A stretch of 64,000 bases of DNA, from NCBI RefSeq assembly GCF_001039355.2, contig NW_019774258.1, positions 124,001-188,000 on the forward strand, in the 5' to 3' direction. How positions within the stretch are numbered: the first letter of the stretch is position 1; each line of letters opens with the position of its first letter. Positions 26,339-38,947 of the stretch are shown here, one piece after another. The notes beneath the pieces were generated by a model. It was given only the letters and a program-made list of their open reading frames with translations. It had not been told where the DNA came from and made no database searches. The stretch comes from Lingula anatina. Lineage: Eukaryota; Brachiopoda; Lingulata; Lingulida; Lingulidae. The position numbers and the translations under genes are program-made.

Positions 26339-26397
26339 ACTTTGGACAATTAACTGTTAAGCAATAACTCATTAATTAATAGTTTATTGTCCAAAGT
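26339..26397. other. 22-bp-stem hairpin upstream of exon 2
   Basis: ACTTTGGACAATTAACTGTT (26339 onward) pairs with AGTTTATTGTCCAAAGT (ending 26397). The stem is about 22 bp with one mismatch and one wobble, and the loop is 15 nt. It lies 59-117 nt upstream of the acceptor of the exon at 25981-26280 in transcript orientation. The size is like a short pre-miRNA or a minimal foldback transposon remnant; the sequence does not decide between them. Confidence 0.6.
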
Positions 26398-28666
26398 GAT
26401 TCATACCCTATGAACTTCTTATAAGATAAGATTAATATTCCTTTAAGCATTTTAAATACTGAAAGGAAATTTTGACAGAATGACCTGGATATTTTGTCCA
26501 GAAAAATTCAGTCTCAAACTGTGCGAGTATAAACAGTACACTCCACTAGATGTCAGCACCTGCTAGGAACATAAATCCACTACCAGGTGTCAGCACTTGA
26601 CATCCAACCTGACTGTAGCCTGGTGAGTGATAAACGGTCAATTGCCAATAAGCCTGTTATCAACCATCCCTTTTAAGACAATTTATGGTGTTTTAACAAA
26701 AAAGACGTTAATTGCTCCCATATTATTTGAAGTTCTGCTACTGTTGAAATAAAAACAACTGCTGTAGAGTCTGTTGGGAATGAGACAGAATGTCCCTTGG
26801 GTTTTTCATCAAATTATATTTCTTTGGGGAGAAGTTGTAAAAGCAAAATAATTAAGTTTTCAGTTTCTTTTGTTTATTATCAGGAAAATATTTTGCTTTT
26901 TTGCATTATCAATTTTTACATTCTTTAGCATCATTTTGCTTTCCATCAATTTTTAATAAGTTGAAAACATCACAAAATCTTTTCATTTGCAATATGCTTC
27001 TGCACTGTTTGACATAAAGTCACTTCATGATCACTAAGAATTAAGTATAATCTACCTTAATACTGAATCATTATCTATTTCTATTAGGCTCCATATTATG
27101 AAGCACAGATAGCCTTGCTGCTACAAGTTATAGGATAATTTAGCATATAAGGTTTCCACTGAGCACCTTGTTATCATAGGCTTACCTTACTCCCTTCTGT
27201 AATGTTTGTAATTAAGTACAAATCTGCAGGCTGACATCTTTCAGCATGATGTTAGATGAGGGTCAGATTATATGGCCAAAGGTCAAGACTGACCATATAC
27301 TATGGAGTATACTATATGGGAAAATAGGGACCTCTCGTGGTCCAAAAAATCAACATTTTCACCAGTTTTTTAATGAAGGATTTGGTGGTCTGAGGGTTCT
27401 ATAGTGAACATTCAGACCAATAGACCTGCCTACTATTGAACCTTCGGACAATTGCTGCGGCCCCAGGAGAATTAACAGATTACAAACAAAATATATTTCA
27501 TATTCTTCTTTATACCAGATATCATGCAAATGTCTGACTTGCACAAAAGAAAATCATTGTATATTTGAAGTAACAAGTGATTTTTTAAATGGATTTTCTA
27601 AATATGTCTGACAAGATGAAAAGGAAATATTAGAATTTATGCACATACATCTACCAATTTCACCATACCCACCACCGACTTTCACAAAAAAAGAGCAATA
27701 TCCTTTTAATGTCTGCAAACACAGAACTTCTCTGATTTCAACTCTAGAAGGTCGGTTTGGAAAGTTTATGTGACGTGCCCTTTCCATAAACTACACACAG
27801 TTTGTACAAAGCTGTGTCTAAGTGGGCCCGTAGGCACCTTCCTCTATGCTCAGTTGTGTTTATGAGCAGATTAAGACAAGTGAATTTCTCATACATCACC
27901 TTGCTTATTGCCTACAAACCAAAACCCTTCTTCCGCCATATTGGAAAAAGAGATTTGGTTCATACTTGGTGAACCAAAATGTTTATTTCCAATAAAACCT
28001 TGATAACTGTTATCACACTTATGAAATATTTATCTCTAAATAATGTCTATCTTTCCTATTTATCAATCCCAGAGGAATCCAGCCCCCTTTTCTGCCAATG
28101 ATATCAAAATTTAAATCAATCGCATCCTAATAAATAGAACTGCTTTATAATATCTTGCTGTTGTCAAATCAACAGTTTCTTATAAATCTTCCACCTTTTA
28201 TCACTAGTGACTGAAATATTATTTTGTTGCTTCTTCTACTCTAAATCTATTTCTGATGCAACAGAGATCATCACAAATCACTGGAAAATGACATTGTAAT
28301 TGCTCATCGTATTCAACGAGATCTTATTCCTAGAGAAAATTGCTGAATTAAGAAATCACTTGGGGACAATTAAGCAAATTCTGAATCAAATTATGCTCTT
28401 ATAGATACTGATGTCTGGTCCTTTCAGTTCCTTTCAATCAAATATTTTCCTGAGAGGACAATTTCAGGGAATTCAAGTTATGGACATAACACTAGTGTGT
28501 GGAAAGACAAAAAAATATATGATATCAAAACATTATATAAGACAGCACTCTCAAAACAAACATCACACAAACCAGTTGACAGCTTTTAATTCTGCTTTTA
28601 AAACAACCTTGTGTGCTGTTTAAAATAAAACTTAATATTAAGTCTCCACAAAACATTGTTATTTAC
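26398..28666. other. Intron between exons 1 and 2
   Basis: AT-rich intron continuing from 26281, with the hairpin close to its 3' end. A short imperfect duplication sits near 26542-26610 (CCACTA and GTCAGCAC blocks). No coding segment was seen. Confidence 0.7.
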
Positions 28667-28950
28667 CTAAGTTTCCTGGCGCATTCAGATCATTCAAGTT
28701 GTTAGGATGTCCTAACGGATCCCTCGCTTGATACTGACTTCCCCTGTATCCATTGTCCACTTCTCCCTCAGACGAGCTGAGAGATCCTCGCCTTGTGTCC
28801 TGTTGAGAACGGCTCCTCGGTACTGGACGAGGCCGATCATTATTGGCAGCCATGTTTTCTAGAGAAGTTTTCTATTTCTTCATAATGCTGGGTAGCCTCT
28901 GTGGTGTAGAAGGCGTCAAGTCAGTCATGCCGACCTGGGTGGTGGGTGCT
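28667..28950 (-). CDS. First coding exon of a teneurin-like gene
   Basis: This exon carries about 97 nt of 5' UTR and the first 62 codons plus one base. The acceptor is a pyrimidine-rich tract ending TTTCAG at 28951, and the donor is TTAG|GTAAAT. The start at 28853 lies in good Kozak context (AAAACATGG), with an in-frame TAG 18 nt upstream, so translation cannot begin further 5' in this frame. The peptide starts MAANNDRPRPVPRSRS and is rich in Arg, Ser, Asn and Gly, with no signal peptide or hydrophobic segment. It ends in phase 1, which matches the next exon. An N-terminus that starts cytoplasmic, in a gene with very long introns, fits a teneurin; another large scaffold or adhesion protein is possible. 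A non-coding exon further upstream is implied by the acceptor but was not located. Confidence 0.75.
28872..28928 (-). promoter_or_regulatory. Upstream open reading frame in the 5' leader
   Basis: An 18-codon ORF with its own ATG starts 75 nt upstream of the main start, in the same frame, and ends with TAG 18 nt before it. It lies wholly in the first coding exon, so any transcript using the acceptor at 28951 carries it. Its start context (GGCATGA) is weaker than the main start, so leaky scanning or reinitiation would be needed. An uORF in this position commonly reduces translation; that effect is inference here. Confidence 0.4.
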
Positions 28951-31538
28951 CTGAAACAGTAAACAGAACACGTGACCTGATGAATGTGCGGCGCGGGGTG
29001 TGGAGGGACCTAGCAACCGCGCAATCGGTTAAAAATGTGTGCAATGCTATCATTCATCTTGAGTAACTCACCAACTCGCGTTTACCATTTAACGCTCAAT
29101 TATGGGGCCCATTTAATGAGAAGCCTTTTGAAAATAAACACATCAAAAAATACCGACTGAAACATCAATTCCAAAATCAATTGATTGCTGACCAAACTAC
29201 ACCTTGATAAAATTTCATTTACTTTTATATGGTTGTTGTTCTTTTTTCTCTATCAATCTTGGCATATAGATATAAGACACTTTTGCAGATTTTTTACAGT
29301 AGCCAGCAAAATAATATGACAACCTCTTAGAACAAAGCAACTCAAAATTTCACCAGCAGAACTTTTTATGTACTTTTTGAAACGGATCTGCCAAATTTAG
29401 AGAAATGTAGTGTCAGTGCAGTATGTGCTTGCTTTTCAATTGACTGTGACAACTGGAGCTTTTGTTGCAGCCAAAAAGTTGGACGGCATCACTGGAACAA
29501 AGACCCTTTCAAACCATATCACCATCACTACATCAGTGTTCTGGACATTTCTAAATCTTTCATTATTGACCAGCCACCTTTATCATAAAAGTTTAACTTC
29601 AGTCCAAACAAAACAGATTTTTTTAAAGCTCCGATATTAACCATTTCCACATTTCAAAGAATTTCAGTAGAGTCTGTGCCACTAAATACAGAAAAAAACA
29701 ATTCAACGACAAAAATATGCATGCCTTATAAAACATCAAAAATTAATTTTTGCATCTAAAATAATATTCACTTAGACTGATTTTTCTGTCAAGATAATTT
29801 AAATCGGATTTACAAGAGCAACTTTTGTTCCATCTTCTTAAATAAAATCTTTATAAAACATACCTGTGCAGTTATCTCTCTCAGTTTTCTCCTAACAAGT
29901 TACAAGTAAAAGCGATTGCTATTGGCATTATAACCTCTGTACTTACTACACAGATATGGACATTTCTCCCCAACGTGTTCAATATGGCTTATTACAACTA
30001 AATAAAGACACTATTTCCATCACTGCTCTAAAACAGAGCACTAAATCCATGGGACTTCCCAGCCACTACAATGTTTATGGTACCTTCAGCATAGTAAAGT
30101 TTGCTATCTGAGCTTGAATATTAATCTCAAGGAGCTGCCACTACATCTGTCTGAAACTAAATGAACATTCAGCTTATCAGATGTCTTTAATATTCCTCTG
30201 TTGGACGTGTAATGCCCACTTGGTGTTATCTTGATGTTGGTGGATGATAAGACAAATACTGGGGTTACTATTGTAATACTAGCAGTGGCGTGGATGGACA
30301 CTCAGGGAAATTTAGATGTTGTAGCAAGGAGTTCTGTTCATAAATTCGAAGTAGCACAAAATGAAAGACTGGTTTAATATTACTCTCCAAATATTAAATT
30401 TTTTAAGAATCAAGACTATTTTTTTATTCTGTACTCAAATAAACTGTTACAGTAATGTTGCTATTTAAGGCATTTCCCTTATAATTTCCTCATAAAAAAA
30501 CAACAGAATAGGTTCTAATTTCATACACCAACTCATCAACTTTTTGCTTTCCTTAACATGTCCTAGGTCCACCCACCTGACGGCAGGGGCTATTAATGGT
30601 CAACTGATACACCTGTAATGACCAATAATATACCTGATGATTCAATAGGAGAAAATGAAGAGAAAAACAAGCCCGTTACCCTGCCTTATTCCAAATGAAC
30701 CAATCACTGGTAAATCTGGATAAGATTATGGCTTAAACGGTGTCAGGTTTACTTCTCTCCTAAATCACTCTGATGACTAACAATTCTGAATGCCATCAAT
30801 TTAAAAATTCGAGATGTTGAAATTTTACTGTGGATTGTGTTTTTTTAATGGACTTAAGAATCTCCACAGCAAAATAATTAATCATCTTCGAACAAACCTG
30901 TATCAATATAACAAAAAATTATGAAAAGAGTTTATATATATAAACTGCTATTCTTCAGATGTGAATCCTTGTGCTCTTTTTTTTTTTTTTTTGCATCAAC
31001 AACCATGACAAAACAAAGGAGTGAAAATAAAAACTAACTACTGGCGAGTCTCCTGTCTACATTTTCTACACAATCTCTGATCAGAACAATTTTCTGATCC
31101 ATTTGACATGAAGAATAGCATCCAAGAAGAAATGGGGTTTAAATCATAACCAGACATCCACCATGGGCTAGTTTCCTTTATATGGCCCCTAGTGTCAGTT
31201 TTTAAAATGTGTGGTTGTTAACTTCCCGAAGTCTCTTTTTTAATATTTCCTATGTAACTGAACTACATTACAAACAGTCTACAATTTAACTGAAGCTTGA
31301 ACTTTTTAATTTTAATTTTGTTATTTCATGGTTAATTTCTAATTACATCAATAGAATATTAATGATAAATCATTGATAAGATACTACTGACATTTTCTGT
31401 AATTGAATTTTTAAAAAATGTTTGGAACCACAGGTTGTGTAGACAGAGTAATGTTTTGACTGACCAAATGACCCAACCCACCCAGAGGTCAAGCTGCAGG
31501 TCAAACCAATGACCATGGTCATCAATCAGACCCCCTGG

Positions 31539-31602
31539 ACAGCCCTGGACACTGACCATTACAACAATAGACAGCTCTGGACACTGACCATTTCAACAAT
31601 AG
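31539..31602. repeat. 32-bp tandem repeat, two units
   Basis: Units share CTGGACACTGACCATT and CAACAATAG with two differences; a partial third unit (ACTGGACAC) follows. Confidence 0.85.
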
Positions 31603-34600
31603 ACTGGACACATTTTGGAAAGTCTATCAAAGTATCATACATCAACCAATGACATTAACTGCTTAATAATGAGGTCCAAATCAGTAGCTTTAACCAAATA
31701 ATAATAATAAACAAATACAGCCATTATTGTGATTTTATTTCAAAGCGATAAATAATCTATTTGCAGGAGATTTTAAACTCTTCTGTATTTCTATGAAAAT
31801 AGCATTTTCCAAATTTATTTTTTAATATTTTTAAAATTTCAATAAATATACTTCAAATATCCAGAGCTAGTTTTTGTGATACTGCAATGTGCAACATTGA
31901 GGAATCAAATTATCAGATTCAGATGAAGTAGAAAAAAAACACATAGAAAATAACCTTGAGCAGTTTCTTTGGTGTTGGTTATTCACCCAATTCAAACTTC
32001 AGATTCTAATCTTATTAATTCAGTGTTGAAACAGGCATTGCAAGCATTTTTTTTTTCATTTACATTTCCCATTGTTTTTTTTTCTAATAATGTTTCTCTG
32101 TTGTTTTCTTTTTCTTCTTCTCTTCAGATATTCAATGCACCTACAAACCTGCCAAAACATCCCCACAGAAAACTTACAAGGAAAAGCAATGGTTTCCCTC
32201 TTCGTTAAAATGTCTAAAACACCTGCACGCTTGGCTCCTTCTGCCAAAATGTCTACCTTTGACTTTTTCCTGATTTCTTTTCCGCATGCAACTTTTCCTA
32301 TCTGTCAATTTTCATCAAAAAATATATAAGCCCCCATTAGTCAATTGCAATTTGATTAAGCTCCTATAAGTCAATTATCTCGCGTATAAAAAAACATAGC
32401 TTTCTACGCATTTTTATGCTGCACTTTTCACACTGCGTGGCTCTGCAACTGGTACCAATGTCAGGCTTAATTTTGGTTTGTAATTGGACAGCTAAACTAC
32501 AACCTTCAATTTCGGACACATGCAACATCCAGAACAAATGCTTAATGTCATTCTTGAATGCACAGCACTAATTCTTATGAGAACATTTTATTCTGGTAAA
32601 TTATGATATTGTAAAATATAGTTTGGTGCCGTTTGACATGTAAATTGCATGACATAAGTTCCTTGCCAAAATTTTGTTTTTTAAAGTGAAATTTAAGTCT
32701 GCTCTGTAACCAAATCATTTTGTAAATCAAGTGATCATTCTTTATTAGTGCTCATGTTTCAATGTCAATGAGGTCAAACTCATCCAATATCGTAAATGGC
32801 CTTAAAATTTTTGTTTCAGCTAAATTACTAATTTCTTTAACCAAATCATATATCCCTTGGTTCAATTTGCTGAAATACTTTAAATTTCAATGCAAAAACT
32901 AAAATTACAGAAAGTCTTCTACTCTGGTCCACCACACCAACTGCCCTAATCTTCAAGACCATAAAACCCACTCGTCCAGATCTATCATGTTGCCGCGGCA
33001 ACCACTACTAACAGGTTCTCCTGCCCAGTTGTACACAGGTTAGGGACCTTATTTTCCACCTCAATACAATCTAAACTGATAACACTTCCCTCAAGGCAAA
33101 CCTCAGGAACTTTTTAATCAGTTTGATGAACATATTAATTTACATTTTAATCATTTTATGGAGTGTGTCCAATAACCCTAAAATCAAATTTGTACAAGTT
33201 TGATTTTCTTTTGAAAAATAATCAAAAGGCGTGATTATTATGACAGTTTGTGTTAAAATTTTGAATATGGAATATTTAATCTTTAAAGTCTTCAAAAATG
33301 ATTTATCAAAGATGTCTTATTCTTAGAAAAAAAAACATTGTAATCAATTCATGAAAAAAATTCAACATTCAAAATGGTGATGGCTGGAAAGTAATAAGGT
33401 TGCCTTAGTTGAGTTTATGTATCATTTTACCAATTCCAACATCATTTAAATATACTTACGCTGAACTGTTGAAAGAAAGAAAACGTCCACAACTGACTTT
33501 AGTCTGGCCCTCAATAAACTGGGGAAACACAGGGGCTGGAGAATTACTTAACAAATACTCTTCAAAGATGAAAGATTTTGAAAATCACTGCAACATTTAA
33601 GCACTTGGTAATGTGGATACTTCCGAGCATAAAAGACAGTCCTGAGGAATTCAAAGGAAGAATTTCAAGGAAGAATTTTTTTTATGCTGGATAAGCACAT
33701 TTGTTAAAATCAATTTGTATACTTTCTCCCTTTGTTTGTTTGCTTGTCAGGAACACGTCAGACACATACTTCTTGGGCAGAAAAAAATATATGAGGAGCC
33801 AAAAAAAGTAGTCTGAGGGAAATTGAAAATCAATTTAGCAGTAAACCCCTAATTCTATTAGGGCCCCTTATGGTTTTCTGTCAAACACAATAAATTCCCA
33901 CTTTTTAAAAACATACAGAGGTGTATCAATGTTATTGAAACAGGTGAATCCCATGCTTTTGATTTATTGGTAATAAGACATCAATCATATATTTAGAAAC
34001 TGAAATTCATTTTAAAACAAGTACCTTCATAAATAATAAAAACACAGAAAATCCCTCTTGTTCATTGTGTAGAATATTTAGCGGTGATAATGTATCACAC
34101 TCTATTGGCTTTCATCAGGAAGATGGACCCTTTTAATGAAATATAAATACTAAGGTTTTAACTCCAGTGTTAATTCAGCTGATGTTATGAGGTCCAAAAT
34201 CACAAACCCATCCTGTCTACATAGTTATGTCAGGTGGAATTTGTTATTATGCCATGTTTCCATATAAGCCGCATCATCCCATCTCATTGCTAGGGCCTTT
34301 TAAAAGTTTTTTTATCCTTCATGTTAAATATAGTATTTAAAGAAAATTGGCCAAAACTCCCCACTGAAATAAGATCTCAATTTTTACCCTGGAAATGTTA
34401 CACTTTTCTGAAAACATTCCTCCTTTTCCAAGCGACACTTTTTATTAGCTCATTGTCTGGCTGACCTCTAGTAACTGGTTGTTGGTTTGTGTTCTGGTGT
34501 TGGAAGATGTAAACTCTAATTCCTGGGGGGAAAACTCAAAGTAGGCCAAGAAATTCTGCAGTACTGTTAGAATGTGTGTAAAACATGCAGACTTTCAGTC

Positions 34601-35039
34601 AAGCTGCACTAACTTGGATAGACATATTACCAAAACAACGGGGTAAAGAACCAAAGCAAATTTCAGAAGCATTTCAAAACATCCGACATAAGCGTAAAGA
34701 TTTGCTGGAATATAAGGCCATGTTTGTTTCCGTATAGTATGTGCTTTTCTGAGAAGGCAGACTATGTGCCAAAATTATGGTGTTATAATGAGTGGTCCTT
34801 TCTTTTCTAGAGTTCAAAGGGAAGATCACAAACTGCTAATTATCTTTTCTTAAAACATTTCATTGCATACTTACTGGTATTTTATTGATCAGCTTTTTTT
34901 AATTCTAAATTACTTTTCCCCTCAAAAAATTAATAAATAAAAACAATTTATAATTAATTAATAATTTATAATCAAAAGACCCCCAGGAAAATACTTATTA
35001 TTCACAAACAGATTGCATTACACAATTCTTATCCAATTT

Positions 35040-35220
35040 CTACAAAATGAACGAGATGCACATCATGGCCGCACCACACCTCACAAGACTGGGAGCTCTG
35101 ACCAATGGGAGGAGACCATCGTGTCCAGTTACGTCAGAATTTATTTTGCAAGTTGCTCCAAAAGCCAGAACATTGTTACTGATCCGTAATGCTGAAACGT
35201 GATTCCCACCAACAACCGTT
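35040..35220. promoter_or_regulatory. GC-richer block with CCAAT and CRE-like motifs
   Basis: Contains GACCAATGGGAGGAG (NF-Y-type CCAAT box at 35102-35106) and TTACGTCA (CRE-like, 35129-35136) within about 35 bp, in a CpG-richer island of AT-rich DNA upstream of the gene's first coding exon. It could be a distal promoter or enhancer; no TATA box or TSS motif was identified. Confidence 0.25.
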
Positions 35221-36265
35221 AAAAAAACAGTTAAAGATTTTAGAAAGGATATCTATCCGGCCTGAGGTTTACTTTAGGCAGTTTGGGAGACTGATCTGCT
35301 AGACTGAGTAAGCAAACCTAATACAACTTCATTAAAAAACTTAGAGATAAAAATTGGGTTTCCTGGTTGGACTTCTTGTGAAGGCTTTTAGTCAAACCTA
35401 GAAAGAATGCCACAATCAGAATGTGTTTACTGACTACTGCATTATCCTGTTGTTATTTTGCACTGTAAAAGAGTCTGACTTGTTCATTTTGAGTATATAT
35501 TTCAAAAGGAAATGGCTTTAGCCTGTGGTAAGAGCAGTCATACTCATCACCCTATTGGGTGAAAAGTCAAGTTCCATCATTTTGCCCTAATACTAAACCT
35601 TACCTTTGAATGTTTACACAACTTTATCCACAGAAATCTTGTTCTTTTTTCTCATGTAGTGACAGTTGACAGATTGACACCCAAATTTTCTCTTCTTTTT
35701 TTTCTCCTGCTGTCTAAATTCCCTTCAACGTCAATTCTTCTCCTTCATTCAGAGGGTATTCTGAAAATAAATAAGAGGGAGAGAGCCATGAAAATCATGA
35801 AATTTGAGACTAATGCCACTTGAAATGGTTGCTTTAGCCCACACCTGAGGCAGGCTCCTGTCATTACCCTAAAATAGTGCATCTTTTGGGTAATCTTATT
35901 GCTGGTATTGGTCATGGAGGGGCGTGGGGGGTGTTAATCTTCCCCTTAGATAACACAGGTGAACATTTGGTGCAGTTTAACATGTAAAAAGTTATCAATA
36001 AAAATATTATCCATTTTGACAAGATTAAAAATCATTATTGTACTGCAGCTGGTTTTGCTATAGTTTGAGCAGGCTAGTAAAATGTTTCTTTCTTTGCTAA
36101 AATATTGTGTAAATAATTCTGATGGATTTCTTTCTCTGGTAGAACCTAAAAAAGTTTTTAATTGATGTGAAAATTTACCAAATAATATACAAAATTTACA
36201 TGGGCCTGGCTAGTAAAAAAAACTTGGCTAGTAAACAAAACAAGCATACTCTGATATGTGTAAGA

Positions 36266-36406
36266 TCATTATTCATAATGAAAAAAATGTAAAACCTTTC
36301 AATTTCTACACTAACTAAAAACGTATCTGTCAAATTATTATTCATAATGAAAAAAAAAATGTAAAACGTTTCAATTTCTACACTAACTGAAAACGTATCT
36401 GTCAAA
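36266..36406. repeat. Tandem duplication, period about 69 bp
   Basis: Two close copies containing TTATTCATAATG, an A-run, then TTTCAATTTCTACACTAACT and AACGTATCTGTCAAA. They differ mainly in A-run length. A minus-strand ORF reads through both copies and is a by-product of the repeat. Confidence 0.85.
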
Positions 36407-38165
36407 GGAAAACAAGTTCAATTTTCAGTAGTAAACACCTATAATTCTCAACATAGACACTACAATTTGTTTGGGCTTTACTTAACTGGTAATATGAGAG
36501 ATTCGTTTCAGGGTGAAAAGGTACAGTGCCTCAGAGTCTCATTATACAAATTACTTTGAAAATGACTGCTAAAGCAAATGTCCCTTTTAATAATCCACCA
36601 CATTAAAACCTACATGTGGGTGGCACTGAAATTGGGGCATATTTATTTTAAAATACACTGTTTCAATAGCGCCATTTCATAAACTGCATTACAAGCTGAA
36701 GTGAACTAATTTCCCCTTGCAGTGCTGACTGCATTTCTGGATAACTTTTCCACTTCTTTCAAATAAAACCTAAAATAAAACTCCTTTCAATTTTTTTTCA
36801 CCCTGAATCCATGTATCATATATCTTAACCTGGCAAAAATGCAGAACCTTGTACTAAACAGAATAGGGATTTTTTGGAAATACCTCTGGCTATTTTACCA
36901 GCAAAAGAAACAAAGATGGCTGCATTCCTGTACAAATCCCTGTCCAGTCCAGTTACACGCTTCCTTTTCTACCTCATCATTGTTTACAGTAAAAACAACG
37001 GTTCACTGCACTACATTACAACCTCTGCAATTCTTTAGTAATTTTTAAGAGTCAATCAAAAACATCTTAAACTTTCCCCTATGACTGAAAACTTAAAATA
37101 AGTGCACAGTCATGGATTGCTTTGACAGCACAAAAATGTCTATAAAATCCCAAAAATATGTCCTGCACTAATTTTTAATAGACTTCCTTTTCAACAGTAC
37201 ACTAAATATTTCCTTATTAATGAGTGATGTTATATGAGGTAATAATATTCTTTTAACATCTTAATTTGTTTCCTAAAAGTTTTAAAGTTTATGATTCACT
37301 GGCAATGTGAGGGGATCACCGATCAATAGCCTAACAGAGTATCAAATGGCAGTTCCCAGATGAGATGATTTCAAATTAATCTAATGTCTCTATCTCAATT
37401 TACATAACATTTACATGGCTGTGTCTTCTTGTATACAACTCAAATAAGTGAACAAGTTAGTCTGTTTAGTTTTCCCAATATGTATTAATTTTAAGAGTTG
37501 TTAATAAGCCCTCCATTTTACCTCTCTCTAAATTGCATTCATAATAAATAACGCAGGCCTCCCAGGTTTAACTTAGAAATCCACCAGTAGTTTTACAGCA
37601 AAACTTCATAATCCTTGCAAAAAAATTCTCTTTAACTCAAAAAAGCCCCAAACTCACCATAATCTGGTCTGATGGATTGAAGAACACTATATAGGCATAA
37701 AGTCTTTCTCCTAACACAGTGTAATCCTCCTTATAGCAACTCTACACATTGGATATGAATATAATATGTTAACCTAAAATATTTCCTCCATCCCATACAA
37801 GTATACCTTCCTTCCTCTCCAAATTTCTCCAATGGTGTGAATGTCATCCACAGAGCTCACAATATCACCACTGCTCCTACCTAACACATAAATATTTCTC
37901 GCCTTCTTCACCAACTTGCTCCACTGGTCTGGGCCAACGACTACTGTAAATTCCACAATGTGACCACATAACCTGTGAACAGCTTAGAGAGCCTACCTCT
38001 CACCAAGCCAGTCAAAGTGGAGTTAAATATTTGCCAAACACTTGAGACAAAAGCAGAAACTTCCCCCTGGAAGGTGCAGCAGGCCTGTTAGCACAAGATT
38101 TGTCACCAAGAGGTTTCCCCTCTTGCTGACTTGCTGAATGCATATAAAAAAGTGCCACAATAAAT

Positions 38166-38503
38166 GAAGTGGTACCTTGAACTTCTACTGCTTATTTCCT
38201 ATTGTCTTAAACACTGGGTTATGAGTGGCCCTGTTGATTTTCCTGCTGTCTTCAGGTTCAATGTTGTAAGAAGTGCGGATACTGTACTAGAGCAATGCTG
38301 CCTATTGAGTTCATAGAAAATATACCAAACTCGATGAAGCAGTACCTTGCAACTTCAGCAATCTATCTGCTCTAGTTCACTGTGCTGTCTTGTACATTGG
38401 GAAGTGTCTAACCCAGAACTCTCTCCTGTCTTCAGGCTTATTGTTACACTGAGTACAGAACCAGCTACCAGAGTTGTGTTGTCTGAGCTGACTGGATGAA
38501 GTA
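38166..38503. repeat. Diverged tandem duplication, period about 169 bp
   Basis: Two units start near 38166 (GAAGTGGTACCTTGAACTTC) and 38335 (GAAGCAGTACCTTGCAACTT). They share further blocks, including CCTGCTGTCTTCAGG against CTCCTGTCTTCAGG. The 80-residue minus-strand ORF over this region follows the repeat and is not otherwise protein-like. Confidence 0.6.
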
Positions 38504-38947
38504 AGAACAGGAAGTCACGTGGAGTTTGTTTAGGTGGGATAAGAAGGAAACTCTCAGGTCCATCTTCACACCAGGTGGCCCTGTTTACCTTGATCAAATA
38601 CAGAGTAATATCTGAAGACTAGGACTGTTTTGTTCTAGTGTGTTTAGATATTTGGTGTGTGTTGTTACTGGCAGCTTCAGTTTTTATTTCTCTGAATTGG
38701 ACATAACTAATAATTTTGTCCATGCTCTGGAAGACAGAATAATGGAAAAATCATCTTTTGATCACTGTGCTAGTAAAACTCATGCAATATTGCAGCCAAA
38801 TAACTGAGCTGTACAATTTGACTAGATGGTACAGCAAAAATGCCTCCTATATCACTGCCACACCTTGATACTAGACATGAAACATTTAGACCATGATTTC
38901 TCTCAAAGCAACAACAAGGAATTTGCAATAATATCAAAACTGATTTC

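Larger units (their letters stand above)
28951..38165. other. Upstream non-coding DNA (first intron and/or intergenic)
   Basis: Sequence just upstream of the acceptor at 28951 is CpG-rich for about 150 bp. The rest is AT-rich, with simple repeats, the tandem repeats at 31539 and 36266 and the motif block near 35.1 kb. I found no credible exon on either strand. Confidence 0.5.

Noticed and set aside
36196-36405. 69-codon minus-strand ORF with internal repeats
   Set aside because: The peptide repeat only reflects the 69-bp tandem duplication.
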